Positions 36,979 through 51,711 are shown, counted from the stretch's first letter. The stretch is DNA of 64,000 nt from Novakomyces olei (GCA_016906335.1 JADEYG010000002.1:1346001-1410000); one strand, 5' to 3'. Translations and numbers: made by a program. The notes: generated by a model from the letters alone, not told the origin.

Positions 36979-38355
36979 TTAGGCATTCTGATCAGGCCTG
37001 TGAATAATTTTAGAAAGATCAGATAACTGCAGCTTCTCACCGGTAACTCGGGAAACAGCAGCATTGTCTTTAGTAATGGGAATGGCCACACTTGACCCAT
37101 TATCAGCAAGCGACCAGCCAGCACGTGCAGTGACCCAATTGTCGAAATGCTCGCCGTGTAAATTGAGCCAGGATTGCAGAAGCTCTGCTGGCAGAGCGTG
37201 TGCCAGACGCGAAACTGCGTCTGTTATATACCGGCGTACGGCATCCGTGAACCCGTTACAGTCGGCCGTTAAATCAGCATATAAATCGTCTCCATCAAAG
37301 GCACTCCAGAAATCCTCAAAGTGAGCAGTGTCGAGTAGCGTGAAAAGGGTTTGCAGTTTTTGCACAGACTCGGCCAGAGACGCGTCAGGGCTTTCAGCCG
37401 CTCGACCAGCAGGCATTAGTATATGAGGCGGTAGTAAATGAAGGCACAAGTTGAAGTCAGGACGGCCGGGGACACTTAGAGCTTTTACTAGTGCATTCTG
37501 GAGGCAGTTAATATTTGATAGAAGACGGATTGTAGACAAGAGCTAACTGAATATTAAAGGCAGCACAAGGAGGGGAAAGACTTTACAGAATTTAACCACA
37601 ATTGATCAAAAAAAATGACTAAATATGAAAACGTTAAATATAAAAGCGTTAAAAATAAAAGCCTTGAATATAAAACCGTCGAGTATGAAAAAGTCGAGTA
37701 CAAGAAATGGCCTTTAATAATGATTTAATGAATCCAGATAGATCGACAACACAATTTTGGAGAATAAAATTTTGCAATATTTACCGTCACGGATTCTTCT
37801 TTGAGCAGGTGCGGGTTAAACTGGTATCTGTGTTGTCAGCCAATAGATCAAAACATAATTCATCGAAAATAAAGCGAGCACATTAGGCGCCGAAACATGA
37901 CCAAAAGATCTACTGCCGAGTCCCAAAAAATAATAATAAAGGCGCTTAAAAGCAGTGAATAATAGGCCTGTGCAGACACGGCTCAGTTAGAGCTAATATC
38001 TCTTAGTCATCGACAGTATCGTTCATGATATATAATACTGCCTGGCAGATACGATTTTCATCATGCCTGTGTCTGATACAAAGCAGGTCCCTTTACCAAA
38101 AAACAATAATGGGCCCGAGTGACCTGAAAAAATAGAACAGTAATTGACGGATAGAACTCACAATTTGAGAAGCGCCAAGTTGGCGAGACCGTCGTATGTT
38201 CCATCTGAGCATTGTGCCGAGAGATACTCTTCTAGTACAGAGGCATTAGACGGATTGTATCGGTCAACACTTTCAACGAGGTGGTCAACCTCGTCGGAGC
38301 GGCAAACGGGCCTATCGGCCAAGCTGGCCGATACTGCCGTCGATACTGAAGGCAT
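36979..38355 (-). CDS. EIF3K: Translation initiation factor eIF3 subunit k
   Basis: A non-core subunit of eIF3, absent from Saccharomyces cerevisiae. Exons on the minus strand, 38355-38162, 37827-37785 and 37497-36979, give 251 residues. The family core reads Asp-Arg-Tyr-Asn-Pro, then LEEYLSAQC, LANLALLKLYQFNP (joined across the first intron) and a HAM/winged-helix C-terminal region. All three junctions keep the frame. The second intron (37498-37784) contains degenerate 16-bp repeats around 37618-37700. I took the first ATG in the open frame (38355). It is divergent from the uS17m gene. Confidence 0.88.
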
Positions 38356-38740
38356 TTCAAAGTTTTTGTCGTACAATTGGGATATTCCTGGCTATATACA
38401 GGAAATATTTTATTCCTATCGCACGGTACGTGTGTATTATAAGCAAAATATATATTGAATACACACAATACTCAAATTATTTTATAATAATTTAATAAAA
38501 AATATTATTGAATAATTTAATTTACTTTAACTTAAAAATCAAATTAATAATATTATACAAAATAAATTTATATTTTATGTTTAATAAAATAATTATTTTT
38601 GCATTTAATTCTATTTTGTCTATTTATTTTATATCGTCTACTCTCCAAATAACTCTAAATTTTTTTACTTTTATAATTCTGGGATTAAATTATTAATAAT
38701 TTGCCAGAATTAATTGCGAATTTTCAGATCCCAGCTTACC
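38356..38740. promoter_or_regulatory. Divergent promoter region between eIF3k and uS17m
   Basis: 385 bp of very AT-rich DNA between two translation genes facing away from each other. It is likely to hold both promoters. No other motif was recognised. Confidence 0.45.
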
Positions 38741-39196
38741 ATGGCAAAGCAGAGGTATGTTGGCATCATAGTGTCAAAATTCCACTCTAAGACCGTCCGC
38801 GTCCGTGTCTCACGCCTGCGTTTGCTCCCAAAGTTTGGAAAGGTAAGGATTCGCTGCTCTTGCAAAATATTAACAAATGGCAAGCGTGTACGGTACCACA
38901 CGGATTTTCTGACGCATGACGAATCGGATACTGTAAAGCCCGGGGACACTGTTCGCATCGAACACTCTCTCCCAATTTCTCCTACGAAGCGATTCCGGGT
39001 TATTGATATAATTGCAGCGAGTCCTTTGGGCGATTTACAAAAGGCATTTTCACAGGCTCCACATCAAAAAGATACCGAGCATGAATTACCCGGCACGCAA
39101 AATCCGCCTCCGATTAATGTAACAACTAAAGATCTCGGCGTTAAGGACCCGTATTCTGGCAACGATCTGCACGGGAACAAGCCGTACCATGACTAG
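38741..39196 (+). CDS. MRPS17: Mitochondrial small-subunit ribosomal protein uS17m
   Basis: A 151-residue protein of the mitochondrial 37S ribosomal subunit. The first ~90 residues are the S17 OB-fold (MAKQRYVGIIVS, then KTVRVRV and a HDESDTVKPGDTVRIE segment). The remaining tail is longer than in bacteria, as in other fungal mitochondrial S17 proteins. The start at 38741 follows CTTACC. An upstream cag at 38726 could be the end of an intron in the leader. Confidence 0.85.
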   Translation: MAKQRYVGIIVSKFHSKTVRVRVSRLRLLPKFGKVRIRCSCKILTNGKRVRYHTDFLTHDESDTVKPGDTVRIEHSLPISPTKRFRVIDIIAASPLGDLQKAFSQAPHQKDTEHELPGTQNPPPINVTTKDLGVKDPYSGNDLHGNKPYHD

Positions 39197-39661
39197 TTAT
39201 GAGAGAACTGCCGTTTTGATTTGATTAATTTAAAATAGCAAAAGGATTGACTAATGAGAATGGGTTTGCGCAAACGTGCGGTTCTCTATTACACTATATA
39301 ACTGCATAGGTGGATTGCAGAGCGTCAAATCAAGTTTACGGTTCCAGGCGCGATCAGGAGACTCCACAAGGCGGAACAATTATTGTTTTAATTATCGCAA
39401 GAGTTCCAGTACGGTTTAAAAAACAATTATGAATATGGCATTGCGAGGACAGACATTTACTAGATCAAAATACGCGGTCCAAACGTGCCTTCAATTTCTA
39501 AATGTATTATTCTACTCGATCAGCACACCTTGGAAGCCATCAAGTCTTTGTAAACCAATTTGTAATCGAGATACAGACATAGTCTAAGAGAGTAGGTAAA
39601 AAATGACGGGATTACAAATTATTTTGTTGCCAGGTACGGCAGATCTAGACATGGTGCTTGC
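39197..39661. other. Convergent intergenic region
   Basis: The 3' flanks of uS17m and LAT1. No gene is seen. Confidence 0.5.
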
Positions 39662-41276
39662 CTACAGCAGCAGCTCAAGCGGATCCTCGAGAGTCTTCTT
39701 TAGCGCGGAAGTGAATCGTGCTCCGATAGCGCCGTCCACAACGCGGTGATCCGCTGAAAGAGTCAATTTCATTTTACGTACAACCTTGAACCCCTTCTCA
39801 CTGGCTGCGTCCAAGGCAAGATGCTCTGTAGTACTTCCTACAGCAAGAATTCCGCTCTGAGGAGGATTGATGATGGCTGTAAACTGTTCCACATCAAACA
39901 TGCCCAAGTTTGAGATTGTAAAAGTGCCGCCCTGGTACTCCTCCGGCTTGAGCTTATTATCCCGAGCACGTTTGCCCAGATCCTTGATAGTAGAGGAAAT
40001 CTTTTCAAGGCCAGTCGCCTCCACACTCTTCACGACCGGCGTAATAAGTCCTTGCGGAGTAGCAACTGCCACAGAGATATCAACGTTCTTGAACTGGCGA
40101 ATAAAATCACCGGACCAGGCTGAATTGGCCTCGGGCACTTTCTGCAGTGCTGTTGCTACCGCTTTTACGATTAGATCATTGACCGACAATTTGTAGCGAC
40201 CGTCAGCCTTCGCGTTAAGCGCCTCACGCAGCTTGAGTAGCTTGTCCACCTCTGCATTGATCGTGATGTAATAGTGAGGAGCCGTGTTCTTGCTCTCGCT
40301 CAATCGTTTAGCGATCGTTTTCCTCATCTGAGAAAGTGGAATATCTTCAAATGTGGGTCCTGCAGAAGCACCAGCAGCTGCCGCTGCCTCGGGTTTGAAT
40401 TTTTCAACATCTGCTTGGAGGACACGACCGTTGGGCCCAGTTCCTTTAACTTTGGCGAGCGGGATTCCTCGTTCCAAGGCAATACGCTTAGCCGCTGGGC
40501 TGGCAAAGACCTTATCCACAGGTTTAGGAGCAGGCTTTTCCGACTTGGCAGTCTGCATTTCTGCCTTTGGTTCGGCAGGCTTTTCCTTGGACGTTGCTTC
40601 AGCAGCGTCCTTTTTCTCAGGCTCAGCTGCCGACTCGGCGGGTGCTTTGGCACCGCCAGCATCTTCGATTGTGAAATCCGCGAATGCAGGGACATCGCTC
40701 TCATTCTCCACGAGAACAGCGATAGGCTTGCAAGTTAGAATATTTGGAGATTGAACGACTTACAGATCCGACTTGAATATCGTGAGCGCCCGCCTCAACC
40801 AGTGTCTTTGCCAGATAGCCTTCATCAGTGGATTCAAACTCCATCTGTGCCTTGTCCGTTTCGATCTCTGCAATAATATCGCCCGAAACTACCTGATCAC
40901 CCGCCTGCTTTGACCACGAGGCGAGATTGCCCTGAGTCATGGTCGGCGACAGTGCTGGCATCGCGATTACCGTATGCTCAGGGAAAGCTGGTAGAGCATT
41001 AGTCTTGGTGCTTGTCACGCAAGAATAAAGGTAAAAGCAAAATAAAGAATAAAAGGTAAATTAAACGGCAACTTACACTTGGAAGCATATGTCCGAAGGT
41101 ACGAGTTGACGGCGGGAAACGTCTTGGCAACGTGTCTATTACGTTAGTATACATGAAGCATTGCGAGTATGCAAAACAGCGTTTCCGCTAAAAAAGTACC
41201 TGGCTGTAAACTGACGCGCCGAGACAATTCGGCCTGCTGCCAAAGCAGAACCGGTGCAGCGGCGAAGACCGAACAT
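39662..41276 (-). CDS. LAT1: Pyruvate dehydrogenase E2, dihydrolipoamide acetyltransferase
   Basis: The core of the mitochondrial pyruvate dehydrogenase complex, transferring acetyl groups to CoA. Exons on the minus strand, 41276-41200, 41135-41077, 40987-40764 and 40726-39662, give 474 residues. Exons 1-2 encode an Arg-rich mitochondrial presequence. There is one lipoyl domain (about 47-122, lipoyl Lys91 in ETDKAQ), an Ala/Pro/Lys linker, an E1-binding domain ([13 protein letters not shown]) and the catalytic domain ending [10 protein letters not shown]. The third intron is only 37 nt and must end at CAAG (after CTAAC) to keep the frame. The second ends ACTAATgctctaccag. Length and domain count match yeast Lat1. 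Confidence 0.95.
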
Positions 41277-42047
41277 GCTGTCAGCAGCAAGACTGTGGTA
41301 GACTCAAAGCCCAGCGCCAGAAAAAAATGACTGTCGTTAAAAGGCAGAACGATCGCACGAGAACGAAAAAAACCCGTGAGAGCCGCCGACGGAATATGTG
41401 GGCGGAAAACCCTGGCGTGAGACTGGTGACAATGATAATTTTCATACATATACACAATAATATTCAATATTCATACTATATCCACGACAATATTCATTAT
41501 ATCCACGACAATATTCATTATATACACGATAATATTCCTACACAAGTGGGAGATGTGGGAGGAAACGTACAAGTAATAGGCAGATACAGCTCACTCGCTG
41601 TGCTGCTATTTGCAACTGTAAATTGGCACTTTGGACTCTTCTTGGCGCTTTTGGCAAGAGTGTATCCATTCACTCACGGATCGGTCAGATTGGACAAGAA
41701 GGACGGTTGCTTAAATGCTTTCAAATGCCATATTTGGCAAATATTAAGAGCAATAGACACAAACAAGAGAATTGCTATCTAAAGTTGGCATGTAAACCAT
41801 GTATTATCGAGAATATATTCAGTACCAGACAACACTGTTTGACTGGTTCACATTGCGGCTCGTCTGCACGACTGTGACCGTTTTCAGTTTTATTCTTTTG
41901 CTCGTTTTTCCATAAAATAGGCTGCTCAAAGACTAGTTCTCCAACGCAATTGTGCACTGTATACACCTGCCACAAAGTATTAATCAAAAAATGGTAACTC
42001 CAGAGTAGGATGTTGTTGCAAGCCAGACTCTGCTTCCAAAGCTTGGA
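41277..42047. other. Intergenic region, LAT1 promoter and DOT5 3' flank
   Basis: No supported gene. A triplicated unit of about 22 bp (ttcattatatccacgacaat type) lies at 41467-41540. Confidence 0.5.
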
Positions 42048-42788
42048 TCACCCAGCCCGCTCAATCGCCTCAAAAGCCAAATCGGCGCTCTGCTTTGGAC
42101 TGACGCCGATTACCTTGTCAATCAGTTTCCCTCCTTTTGCAAACACAAAATGGCTTCGTTTCACCGAGTGTGGTCCCTGCGTGGCCCCCAACGCCTTCAC
42201 TAGACGCGCATCAGGGTCTGACAACAGAGAGTAAGGGAAATTTTGCTTGACTTTAAAATTGTGCTGTGCATTTGGCTTGTCAGTAGACAACCCATAAACT
42301 TCAAATTTTCTGTCCTTAAATTTAGCATAACTGTCACGGAAAAGACAGCCTTGAGTTGTACATCCCGGTGTAGAAGCGCGAGGGTAAAGGAAAATCACTG
42401 CACCATTTTCCCGTGTCAGATCTTTGATTCGAACTGTTTCTCCTTTTTCGTTTTCCAACTCAATGTCCGGCAGCTGTAACGAGGATTTTTTAGATTCGGC
42501 CTCGGGCTCGTCTTCTCCATTTTTCCTGGTATCACGCTTCCCGTCAGATTGAGAGCCCTCGTTCTTGGCCTCCTCTTTTTTGGCCTCCTTCTTTTTGACC
42601 TCCTTCTTTTCAGCTGGTGGTGGTTGATTTTTTACTTTTTTCTTCGGCTCTGCCTTGGCGGGGGGCTGAGCTGGTTCATCGCTTGCTGCTTTTTTAGATA
42701 CTTTCTTGGCAGGCGGCTCTTCTGGTCTGCCACCGTCGAACTTTTGACGCGTGGTCCTTTTCCGCTCTGAACGACGCTCGTCTGCCAT
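42048..42788 (-). CDS. DOT5: Nuclear thiol peroxidase of the PrxQ/BCP type (Dot5-like)
   Basis: A single-exon 246-residue peroxiredoxin that reduces alkyl hydroperoxides. The N-terminal ~100 residues are Lys/Glu/Pro-rich with several basic clusters that suit nuclear import, as in yeast Dot5. The peroxiredoxin domain carries the peroxidatic and resolving cysteines Cys143 and Cys148 in PGCTTQGC, the CxxxxC pattern of the PrxQ class. The ATG at 42788 (MADERR) was preferred to an in-frame ATG at 42845, because the extra residues look like leader sequence. Confidence 0.92.
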   Translation of the reverse strand: MADERRSERKRTTRQKFDGGRPEEPPAKKVSKKAASDEPAQPPAKAEPKKKVKNQPPPAEKKEVKKKEAKKEEAKNEGSQSDGKRDTRKNGEDEPEAESKKSSLQLPDIELENEKGETVRIKDLTRENGAVIFLYPRASTPGCTTQGCLFRDSYAKFKDRKFEVYGLSTDKPNAQHNFKVKQNFPYSLLSDPDARLVKALGATQGPHSVKRSHFVFAKGGKLIDKVIGVSPKQSADLAFEAIERAG

Positions 42789-43375
42789 TGCGTGTGTTTG
42801 TTTATGTGGAGCAACTAAATTACGTAATAAACAATGAGATGACACCTATCTGTGGGTTATATTAATTTTAGCGGAAATAATAATAGGATCATAGAGATGT
42901 GTAGTAAATTATAGTAGTAGAATGTTACACATTTTAGAAACTAGAGCTAATTTCACTGCCAGCTAAACCTGTTTAATTTGACTTGGTGGAGTGTACTGTC
43001 TTTCTTGCTCTTAAGCCGAGGCACAGTCGTTCGGCTATGCACAAATTAATTTCAAAATTTGCCCCTCATGCAAAGCCATATGGGCCAAAGATTTCAACTT
43101 TTAGAATGAGTTATTGGATATAAAAAGAGAAAGCAAATTAAACAAAAAATCAAAATCAAAAATAGTTATTTGAAAATTTGATATGATGAAGCAGCCTCTA
43201 GCAATATTCGGTTCGACAAAGCAAGCATTCTGCAACTTCTACTTCTATTTGCACCAATTTATGCTAAGACAAAAGTAAATCTCTACTTCATTGAGTGAAA
43301 AGCTTTCAGAACTAGACAAATATACAGAAGATTGCTCTATTTAATAGATCTCTAAAAATGCTCACTGCCTTTCGC
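42789..43375. other. Intergenic region
   Basis: AT-rich DNA between two minus-strand genes. No gene or repeat of note. Confidence 0.5.
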
Positions 43376-44488
43376 TCAATATCCAACTTCTCGATTGACC
43401 TCATTTACAAGCGGCTTACCCGCATTAAGTCTCCCCAAGTTCTCCCTTAGAATATCAAAAATACGGCTCATATGATGCCTGGACTTGTAACTGATGTGAG
43501 GGCTGATAAACAAGTTTTTAGCATGCCATAGCCGGTGATTGACAGGTAAAGGTTCAGGATCGGTGACGTCAATAGCCGCACCGCTAATTAGATCTGTTTC
43601 CAATGCGTCGTAAAGCGCGTCTGTATCTACAATTGGACCCCGGCCAACGTTAATGACAAATGTCTTGCCAGAATTGCTCATTATTTCAAATTGCCGTCTA
43701 CCAATAAGTTTATGCGAAAGCTCTGTCAGTGGAAGGCTGATGATTAGGCAGTCGAGGCCTTGAGCTAGAAAATTGTCAACACCATCGGGCCCATGAAACC
43801 AGGCACAAGGAATACGACCATCCGGATCGCCTGTACCCTGAACACAAAAACTGTCATCCTTTCGCGACTCGGCCGTTGGCTTTTCACGTAGCGTATACGC
43901 GTAAACATGCATACCAAACGCGTCAGCCAGACGCGCACATTGCCTACCAATCGACCCATACCCCAAAATTCCCATTCGCAGTCCCGGCAAGTCTTGCTCC
44001 GAAAGAGGTTTAGGGTCTATGGATGAGGGTGTTTCATTGTCCTTGATCTTTGTATTTATTTGCATGGCTGCCATCCGAGATTGTTGGATCCAATGACCCG
44101 TTTTCATGGCGTCATAATACCTAAACGCATGATGATAATGGTTCAGCAAGGTCATTAATGCCCATTCAGCAATTTGAGGACCATGGCTGCCATTGGCCGT
44201 ACATATAGCCACGTTTGGCTCTGTAAATATGGGGAACGGCTTGAGATGGTTGCACCCGGCCGATATTAGTTGAATAAGTTCGAGCTTTGGCGCTAGAGAG
44301 CGTGACTTTGGAAAAGCCGTGAAGGTCACAATGACTGCAGCATCATGCCAGACGGAATCGTCCACGGGTTCAGCGAAACTGCTCACTCTATGAACATGAA
44401 ATTCATACTGCGGAAACTCTTGCCTCAGCAAAGATACCCGTTCAGCAAAGTTTTGGATTCCAACATCGATTATCACGACTTTGCGCAT
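43376..44488 (-). CDS. D-isomer-specific 2-hydroxyacid dehydrogenase family protein
   Basis: A single-exon 370-residue NAD(P)-dependent oxidoreductase of the glyoxylate/hydroxypyruvate reductase type. The cofactor loop GYGSIG is at 176-181. The catalytic triad is Arg283 (VGRG), Glu312 (DPEP) and His331 (SPHIS), all present. An insertion of about 30 residues between the cofactor strands (around 203-232) is common in fungal members. The exact substrate cannot be told from sequence. Confidence 0.92.
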   Translation of the reverse strand: MRKVVIIDVGIQNFAERVSLLRQEFPQYEFHVHRVSSFAEPVDDSVWHDAAVIVTFTAFPKSRSLAPKLELIQLISAGCNHLKPFPIFTEPNVAICTANGSHGPQIAEWALMTLLNHYHHAFRYYDAMKTGHWIQQSRMAAMQINTKIKDNETPSSIDPKPLSEQDLPGLRMGILGYGSIGRQCARLADAFGMHVYAYTLREKPTAESRKDDSFCVQGTGDPDGRIPCAWFHGPDGVDNFLAQGLDCLIISLPLTELSHKLIGRRQFEIMSNSGKTFVINVGRGPIVDTDALYDALETDLISGAAIDVTDPEPLPVNHRLWHAKNLFISPHISYKSRHHMSRIFDILRENLGRLNAGKPLVNEVNREVGY

Positions 44489-45315
44489 GTGGCAAAGATG
44501 GGCAATAAGCCGTTGGATCTACGCCTGTCTCCTGCTCTTTAGCTCTCAATCCACGCAATGGCCGAAGGCAAATAACAAATGCGCAAGTTTGACAGGTTCG
44601 CCGGCACGAATAGTATTAGGCGCTCAGCTCCCCGATTCGTTGTAGTCTCGCGCTTGTGATAACGAACAGAGGTTTATCGGATAAATTGACTATTTGAGCG
44701 TGCAAGGTTTTTCATTGGTAGCGATAACCCTAATGATGTAGTGGGATAGTAAGTAATAAACCTAGCAGGTTTTGGATAACAACGTATTTTAGAGTAATTG
44801 ACTATCAGCACTTGTGAGTAATCTGAAGTATAACCAAGTGTTTCTAGTGAATTAACTGAGTTCGCGATATAATGAAAAGAAATAAAATAGAAAAGATTGA
44901 AATAAAATAAAATAGAATGAAATAAAAATAAATGTGATTTACACAAATGTATGAAAACACTCGGTAATAATCTCATTTTTGTAATACACACAAACAGGGA
45001 CAATTGACGCGTAAATCAGCCAGAATCGCTTGTCGGCTTCTGTACAATGCCAAGAGTGTGCAGTTTGCGACGGATAAGACTGTCGATTTCTATCATTAAA
45101 GGAGCATTGTAGAGTGGTGCTTGTCTTATATACGCCTCAAACACGAGACAGCAAAACTTGCTCGATACTACGCAGCCGTGTTCTTTCAAGATGGCTTCCT
45201 ACAACGACGAAGTATGGAGCGAAATATAGGCAATCACAAATAAAATGAAAGAAAACAAGTTGCATTTTTGTGAATGTAGCATCTAATTCAGCAGAATCCG
45301 CGATCGACGCAGGCG
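44489..45315. other. Divergent intergenic region between the dehydrogenase and NSE3 genes
   Basis: No supported gene. Runs of aataaaatag/aaataaaat units lie at 44878-44930. Confidence 0.5.
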
Positions 45316-46315
45316 ATGATCGTAACGGACGACGAAAGCGAAAGCGATAGCGAGAGAGAGCAGTCTGCTTCGCAAACAATTTCTGACGTATTCCCTTAAA
45401 CCATTGTGCCATTTTTAAACTATAATCTTTTTTGTTTTGTCTTCTATTCTATCAATGTGAATATCAATGCCCGATTTCCGTCTAGCAACTTCCTTTTTGT
45501 TGCCGTCTATATCAAACTCTGCCATCGACCTTAAGACCGCTATTCTACCTACTCGAATCTACATTTACAGCTGAGACGTATCTATACTCACACCGCAGAA
45601 CGCGATGCGGCTCATGGTCAAAGACTTTGTCAGATTAGCGCTTGTTTCAGAATACCAGCGCTCGTTGCTTCGTCGGGACGAAATTAATCGCAAGGTACTG
45701 CAGCGAAAAAGAATACCTGTACCAGAATTCAGGCGTTTGATTTCCCTTACAAACGAAAAATTGAACTCAACTTTTGGTATGGAATTGGTAGAAGTGCAGC
45801 AGGTCGACAAAAGCCAGACAATGGACGTGAGTCAGCGCCGACGACGGCCGCTGACTTCGACCTCAACTGCTAATAAACGCATAAAACTGGACGGTACAAA
45901 GAGACAGTGGATGCTGGTAAACATTCTGGACCGCAGCTATCGTAATGGAGTCACTGTCCCCGTAAACCGGTCAGAGAATGATTTAAATGCTCGAGCACTT
46001 GTTTGTGTGGCCATTCTTGCCCTAAATCAGGGACGCTGCGAAGCTGTGAATCTTCGAGCTATTTTACGAGGGAGATTTGCTATGAGTGAAGCAGAACTGG
46101 ACAGCTTACTGGCGAAGTTGGTGAAATACGAATATTTTTATTCTTTTCTCGATAGCATTTCACACGAGACGTGCTATGCAATTGGAACACGAGCGCTTAA
46201 TGAATTTGGGCAGGAAGGTATTTCAGCTTTCGTTTCTCATTTCTACGGCGAGCCTGAGGCTGTAGCGCGATCTATGAATCAGGGTTTCGCTACTCGCGAT
46301 GAAAGTGCTTTATGA
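45316..46315 (+). CDS. NSE3: Smc5/6 complex subunit Nse3 (MAGE-domain protein)
   Basis: A subunit of the Smc5/6 complex that works in DNA repair and chromosome segregation with Nse1 and Nse4. Exon 2 (45599-46315) encodes most of a MAGE homology domain: a first winged-helix (LMVKDFVRLALVSEYQ, LLRRDEINRKV), the landmark FGMELVEV, and a second winged-helix ending in FYGEPEAV. Exon 1 (45316-45387) gives an acidic/serine-rich start (Met-Ile-Val-Thr-Asp-Asp-Glu-Ser) and joins in frame, giving 262 residues. Exon 1 is an inference from the donor gtattc and the need for an N-terminus. The alternative is a start at the Met at 45605. Confidence 0.8.
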
Positions 46316-46509
46316 TAAACGATCGGGCAAAAATTAGATCACTGTTAATTTTATTTTAGCTTCATAGCGGCTTTCATTTTATTTCATGGTTGATGTATAT
46401 CATATAAAAGCATCATACACATACAGTTTCATTCAGTATTGTTCTTCTAATTCTTACGATCGTATCAGTCGCCTTTAAGGAGCCGTTGAGCTTATTGTAT
46501 TATGCCTGC

Positions 46510-47358
46510 TTATCCCGTCCTTTGCCATTTATGACTGCTGTCGCCATTAGCGTCTTCATAACGTCCATCGTCATCGTCGTCATCATCTTTATTCTGGCCT
46601 TCAAAAGCAATATGACTATTGTTCACCGCGTCCTCAAAGGCATCTACATTGTCGGCCGTTATCCATCCCGAACTGTCCAGCCCGAGAGCTTGCTCCAGCC
46701 CAGAATCTTGATCCACAGGCGGGTTCATTGTCGATGCCTGACTAACTGCTTCGTAAAGCTCGTTCACTGCGATGTTAGGAATCGGCACAAAGAGATGAAT
46801 ATATTTAAATATAATTTGTGAATATTATTCAAACACGTTAAAGCACATCAAAGTTCACCAATGTCTACTTACATTTGTTTAAGCCTTTAAGAAATATTCG
46901 CAGCTCTGCAAACTGTTCAAACTCATCGTCTTCGGCTGTAGAGTCATTTGTTACGCCGTTTTGCTGATCAGTTTCTGATGCAAATAACGAATCAGGTAAA
47001 TCGCTTAATTGTGCGTAAAAATAAAGAGCATCTGGATCGCTCGTTTCCGTAGCATGAAGCACGATTTCTGAGTAGGGTATTTGTAAAACGCTTTGAGCAC
47101 CTTTCAGTAAAAGGCATCTACGCACGTAAGTATTCATCAAGCTAAACTTTATCATTCATTTTTCATTTTATTTTTTTTGTCTCACTTTGATGTCACATAG
47201 ATACTTGCGTGCCCGTTATCTCTGGTCCAATTACTCTGCCGGCCATCGCTTGTAAGATCCACCTTTCCGCCTTCTGTCTGATGCAGAAGGAAAGCTTCAC
47301 CGGGCACGGGACTGGTTTGCGTCGCGTATTCTGGCAGTGCCGTTAATACTGCCACCAT
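46510..47358 (-). CDS. LOT5: pICln/Lot5-type protein (methylosome subunit pICln family)
   Basis: A small acidic protein with a PH-like domain. In other eukaryotes pICln carries Sm proteins to the PRMT5 methylosome. Exons on the minus strand, 47358-47186, 47117-46873 and 46766-46510, give 224 residues. Family landmarks are the strand pair IYVTS-CLLLKG joined across intron 1, IPYSEIVLHA, ALYFYAQL, an acidic loop, ELRIFL and the helix LNELYEAVSQ joined across intron 2. The C-terminus has a run of seven aspartates. Intron 2 ends CCTAACatcgcag. It lies 179 bp downstream of the cysteinyl-tRNA synthetase stop, on the same strand order. Confidence 0.82.
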
Positions 47359-47382
47359 TTTGTAATATTTAGTTCTTGGAAA

Positions 47383-47454
47383 GTAATTATTGTAATTATT
47401 GTAATTATTGTAATTATTGTAATTATTGTAATTATTGTAATTATTGTAATTATT
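47383..47454. repeat. 9-bp tandem repeat, eight perfect copies
   Basis: The unit gtaattatt is repeated eight times in the 179-bp gap between the LOT5 start codon and the cysteinyl-tRNA synthetase stop. It therefore occupies most of the LOT5 promoter. Confidence 0.95.
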
Positions 47455-47537
47455 GAATTAGTTTATTATTAATGCTCTAACTACTATCACAATAACGCCA
47501 GTAATAATTAACAATTAATCAATTTTCGATATTAATT

Positions 47538-50593
<3,056 letters not shown>

Positions 50594-50688
50594 AAACGGG
50601 CAAAGTCGCCTCGAAAGCAGCGCTATGCAGGTTTGTAGAATTTATTCTCAATAAATTAGTCGATCAATATTTTAAATTTATTCTTATA

Positions 50689-50751
50689 TATTCATTATAT
50701 TCATTATCTTCATTATATTCATTATATTCATTATATTCATTATATTCATTA
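50689..50751. repeat. 9-bp tandem repeat (attcattat type)
   Basis: About seven copies of a 9-bp unit lie in the 276-bp divergent promoter region between the cysteinyl-tRNA synthetase and MIC12 genes. Confidence 0.85.
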
Positions 50752-50869
50752 GAGCAATAATTTGTTAAGTATATATAGTGCAATATTAGTCGTTGCCATA
50801 TACTGCAGGCACGTATGAATAAAATCCTGTAACGAGTAAACGGTATACGCTGGAAAAGTACCTATAACA

Positions 50870-51211
50870 ATGAAGGTTGTACCTTTCTTCAGCGGCCTCG
50901 TAGTGGCGTCTTCCGCTATTTATGTTTCGTCTGTGGCCTTACGGCGGGACTCGGAACGGCTGTCCCATTCTCTCCACGATATTTCAGCGGCATTGACTCT
51001 TTCTACGGCAGAGGCGGACGATCGCCGGCGCATCCAGCAGGTACAGCAGAGCAATCCACCAGCCATTGGCTTTATCGATGCTGCTAAACTGGCGTGGAAC
51101 TCGCAGGTTGAAGCGAGTGTGCGGTACGTGCAAAGTATAGACTGGCAGCAGTCTCGCTCCGAGCTCGCCTCGTTTGTCCGCGGAAAGTTGCAGGGAGAAA
51201 AGGCAGAGTGA
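50870..51211 (+). CDS. MIC12: MICOS complex subunit Mic12-like protein
   Basis: A single-exon 113-residue mitochondrial inner-membrane protein. One N-terminal membrane segment (about 5-24) is followed by a helical region and the family-typical C-terminal pattern DAAKLAWNSQVEASVRYV, then IDWQQ. This resembles the Aim5/Mic12 subunit that stabilises cristae junctions. The family is weakly conserved, so this rests on length, topology and the Trp-Asn and Asp-Trp landmarks. The ATG at 50870 begins the membrane segment. Confidence 0.7.
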   Translation: MKVVPFFSGLVVASSAIYVSSVALRRDSERLSHSLHDISAALTLSTAEADDRRRIQQVQQSNPPAIGFIDAAKLAWNSQVEASVRYVQSIDWQQSRSELASFVRGKLQGEKAE

Positions 51212-51711
51212 GCGAGTAGTCGGCCAAAGGTTCAAGAGCGCGTCCACGTGAAGGACGTACCGTCTCGACGGAAGCGGTCGTAATATTAGGGTGGAAATTG
51301 GGAAAATATGAGCCAGATTGGCAAATGTAGAGTGGCCTGCTCATGTTTCAGATCCTGTATAAAAAGTATAATACCAAATTTACAGCCTTTAGCTTTTGTC
51401 CGTGCTTCCGTGTAGACGTACCGCTCTGTACAAGGCATTGCTTTGCATGTAGGCGCACGGCATATTCTACTCCACAGAAAAGCGGCATTTGCAGATACGT
51501 ACGTAAATCAACTACTGCTAAATACACGTGTAGTCTGTGATCAAGTATGCCTGTAACCAGTATATTACAATCTTTAGCGATACAAGCTATCATGGGTACA
51601 AGCTAAAATCGTGTTTCATATAAATAGGCATTAGTCGTGTATTTGCTCGTCCTTTTTTTCCCGTGTCGACGGGGTTGAGAAATGATTTATTTTTACAATA
51701 ATAGACGCTGT
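51212..51711. other. Convergent intergenic region MIC12/TIM44
   Basis: No supported gene. Short frames on both strands have no recognisable motif. Confidence 0.5.
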
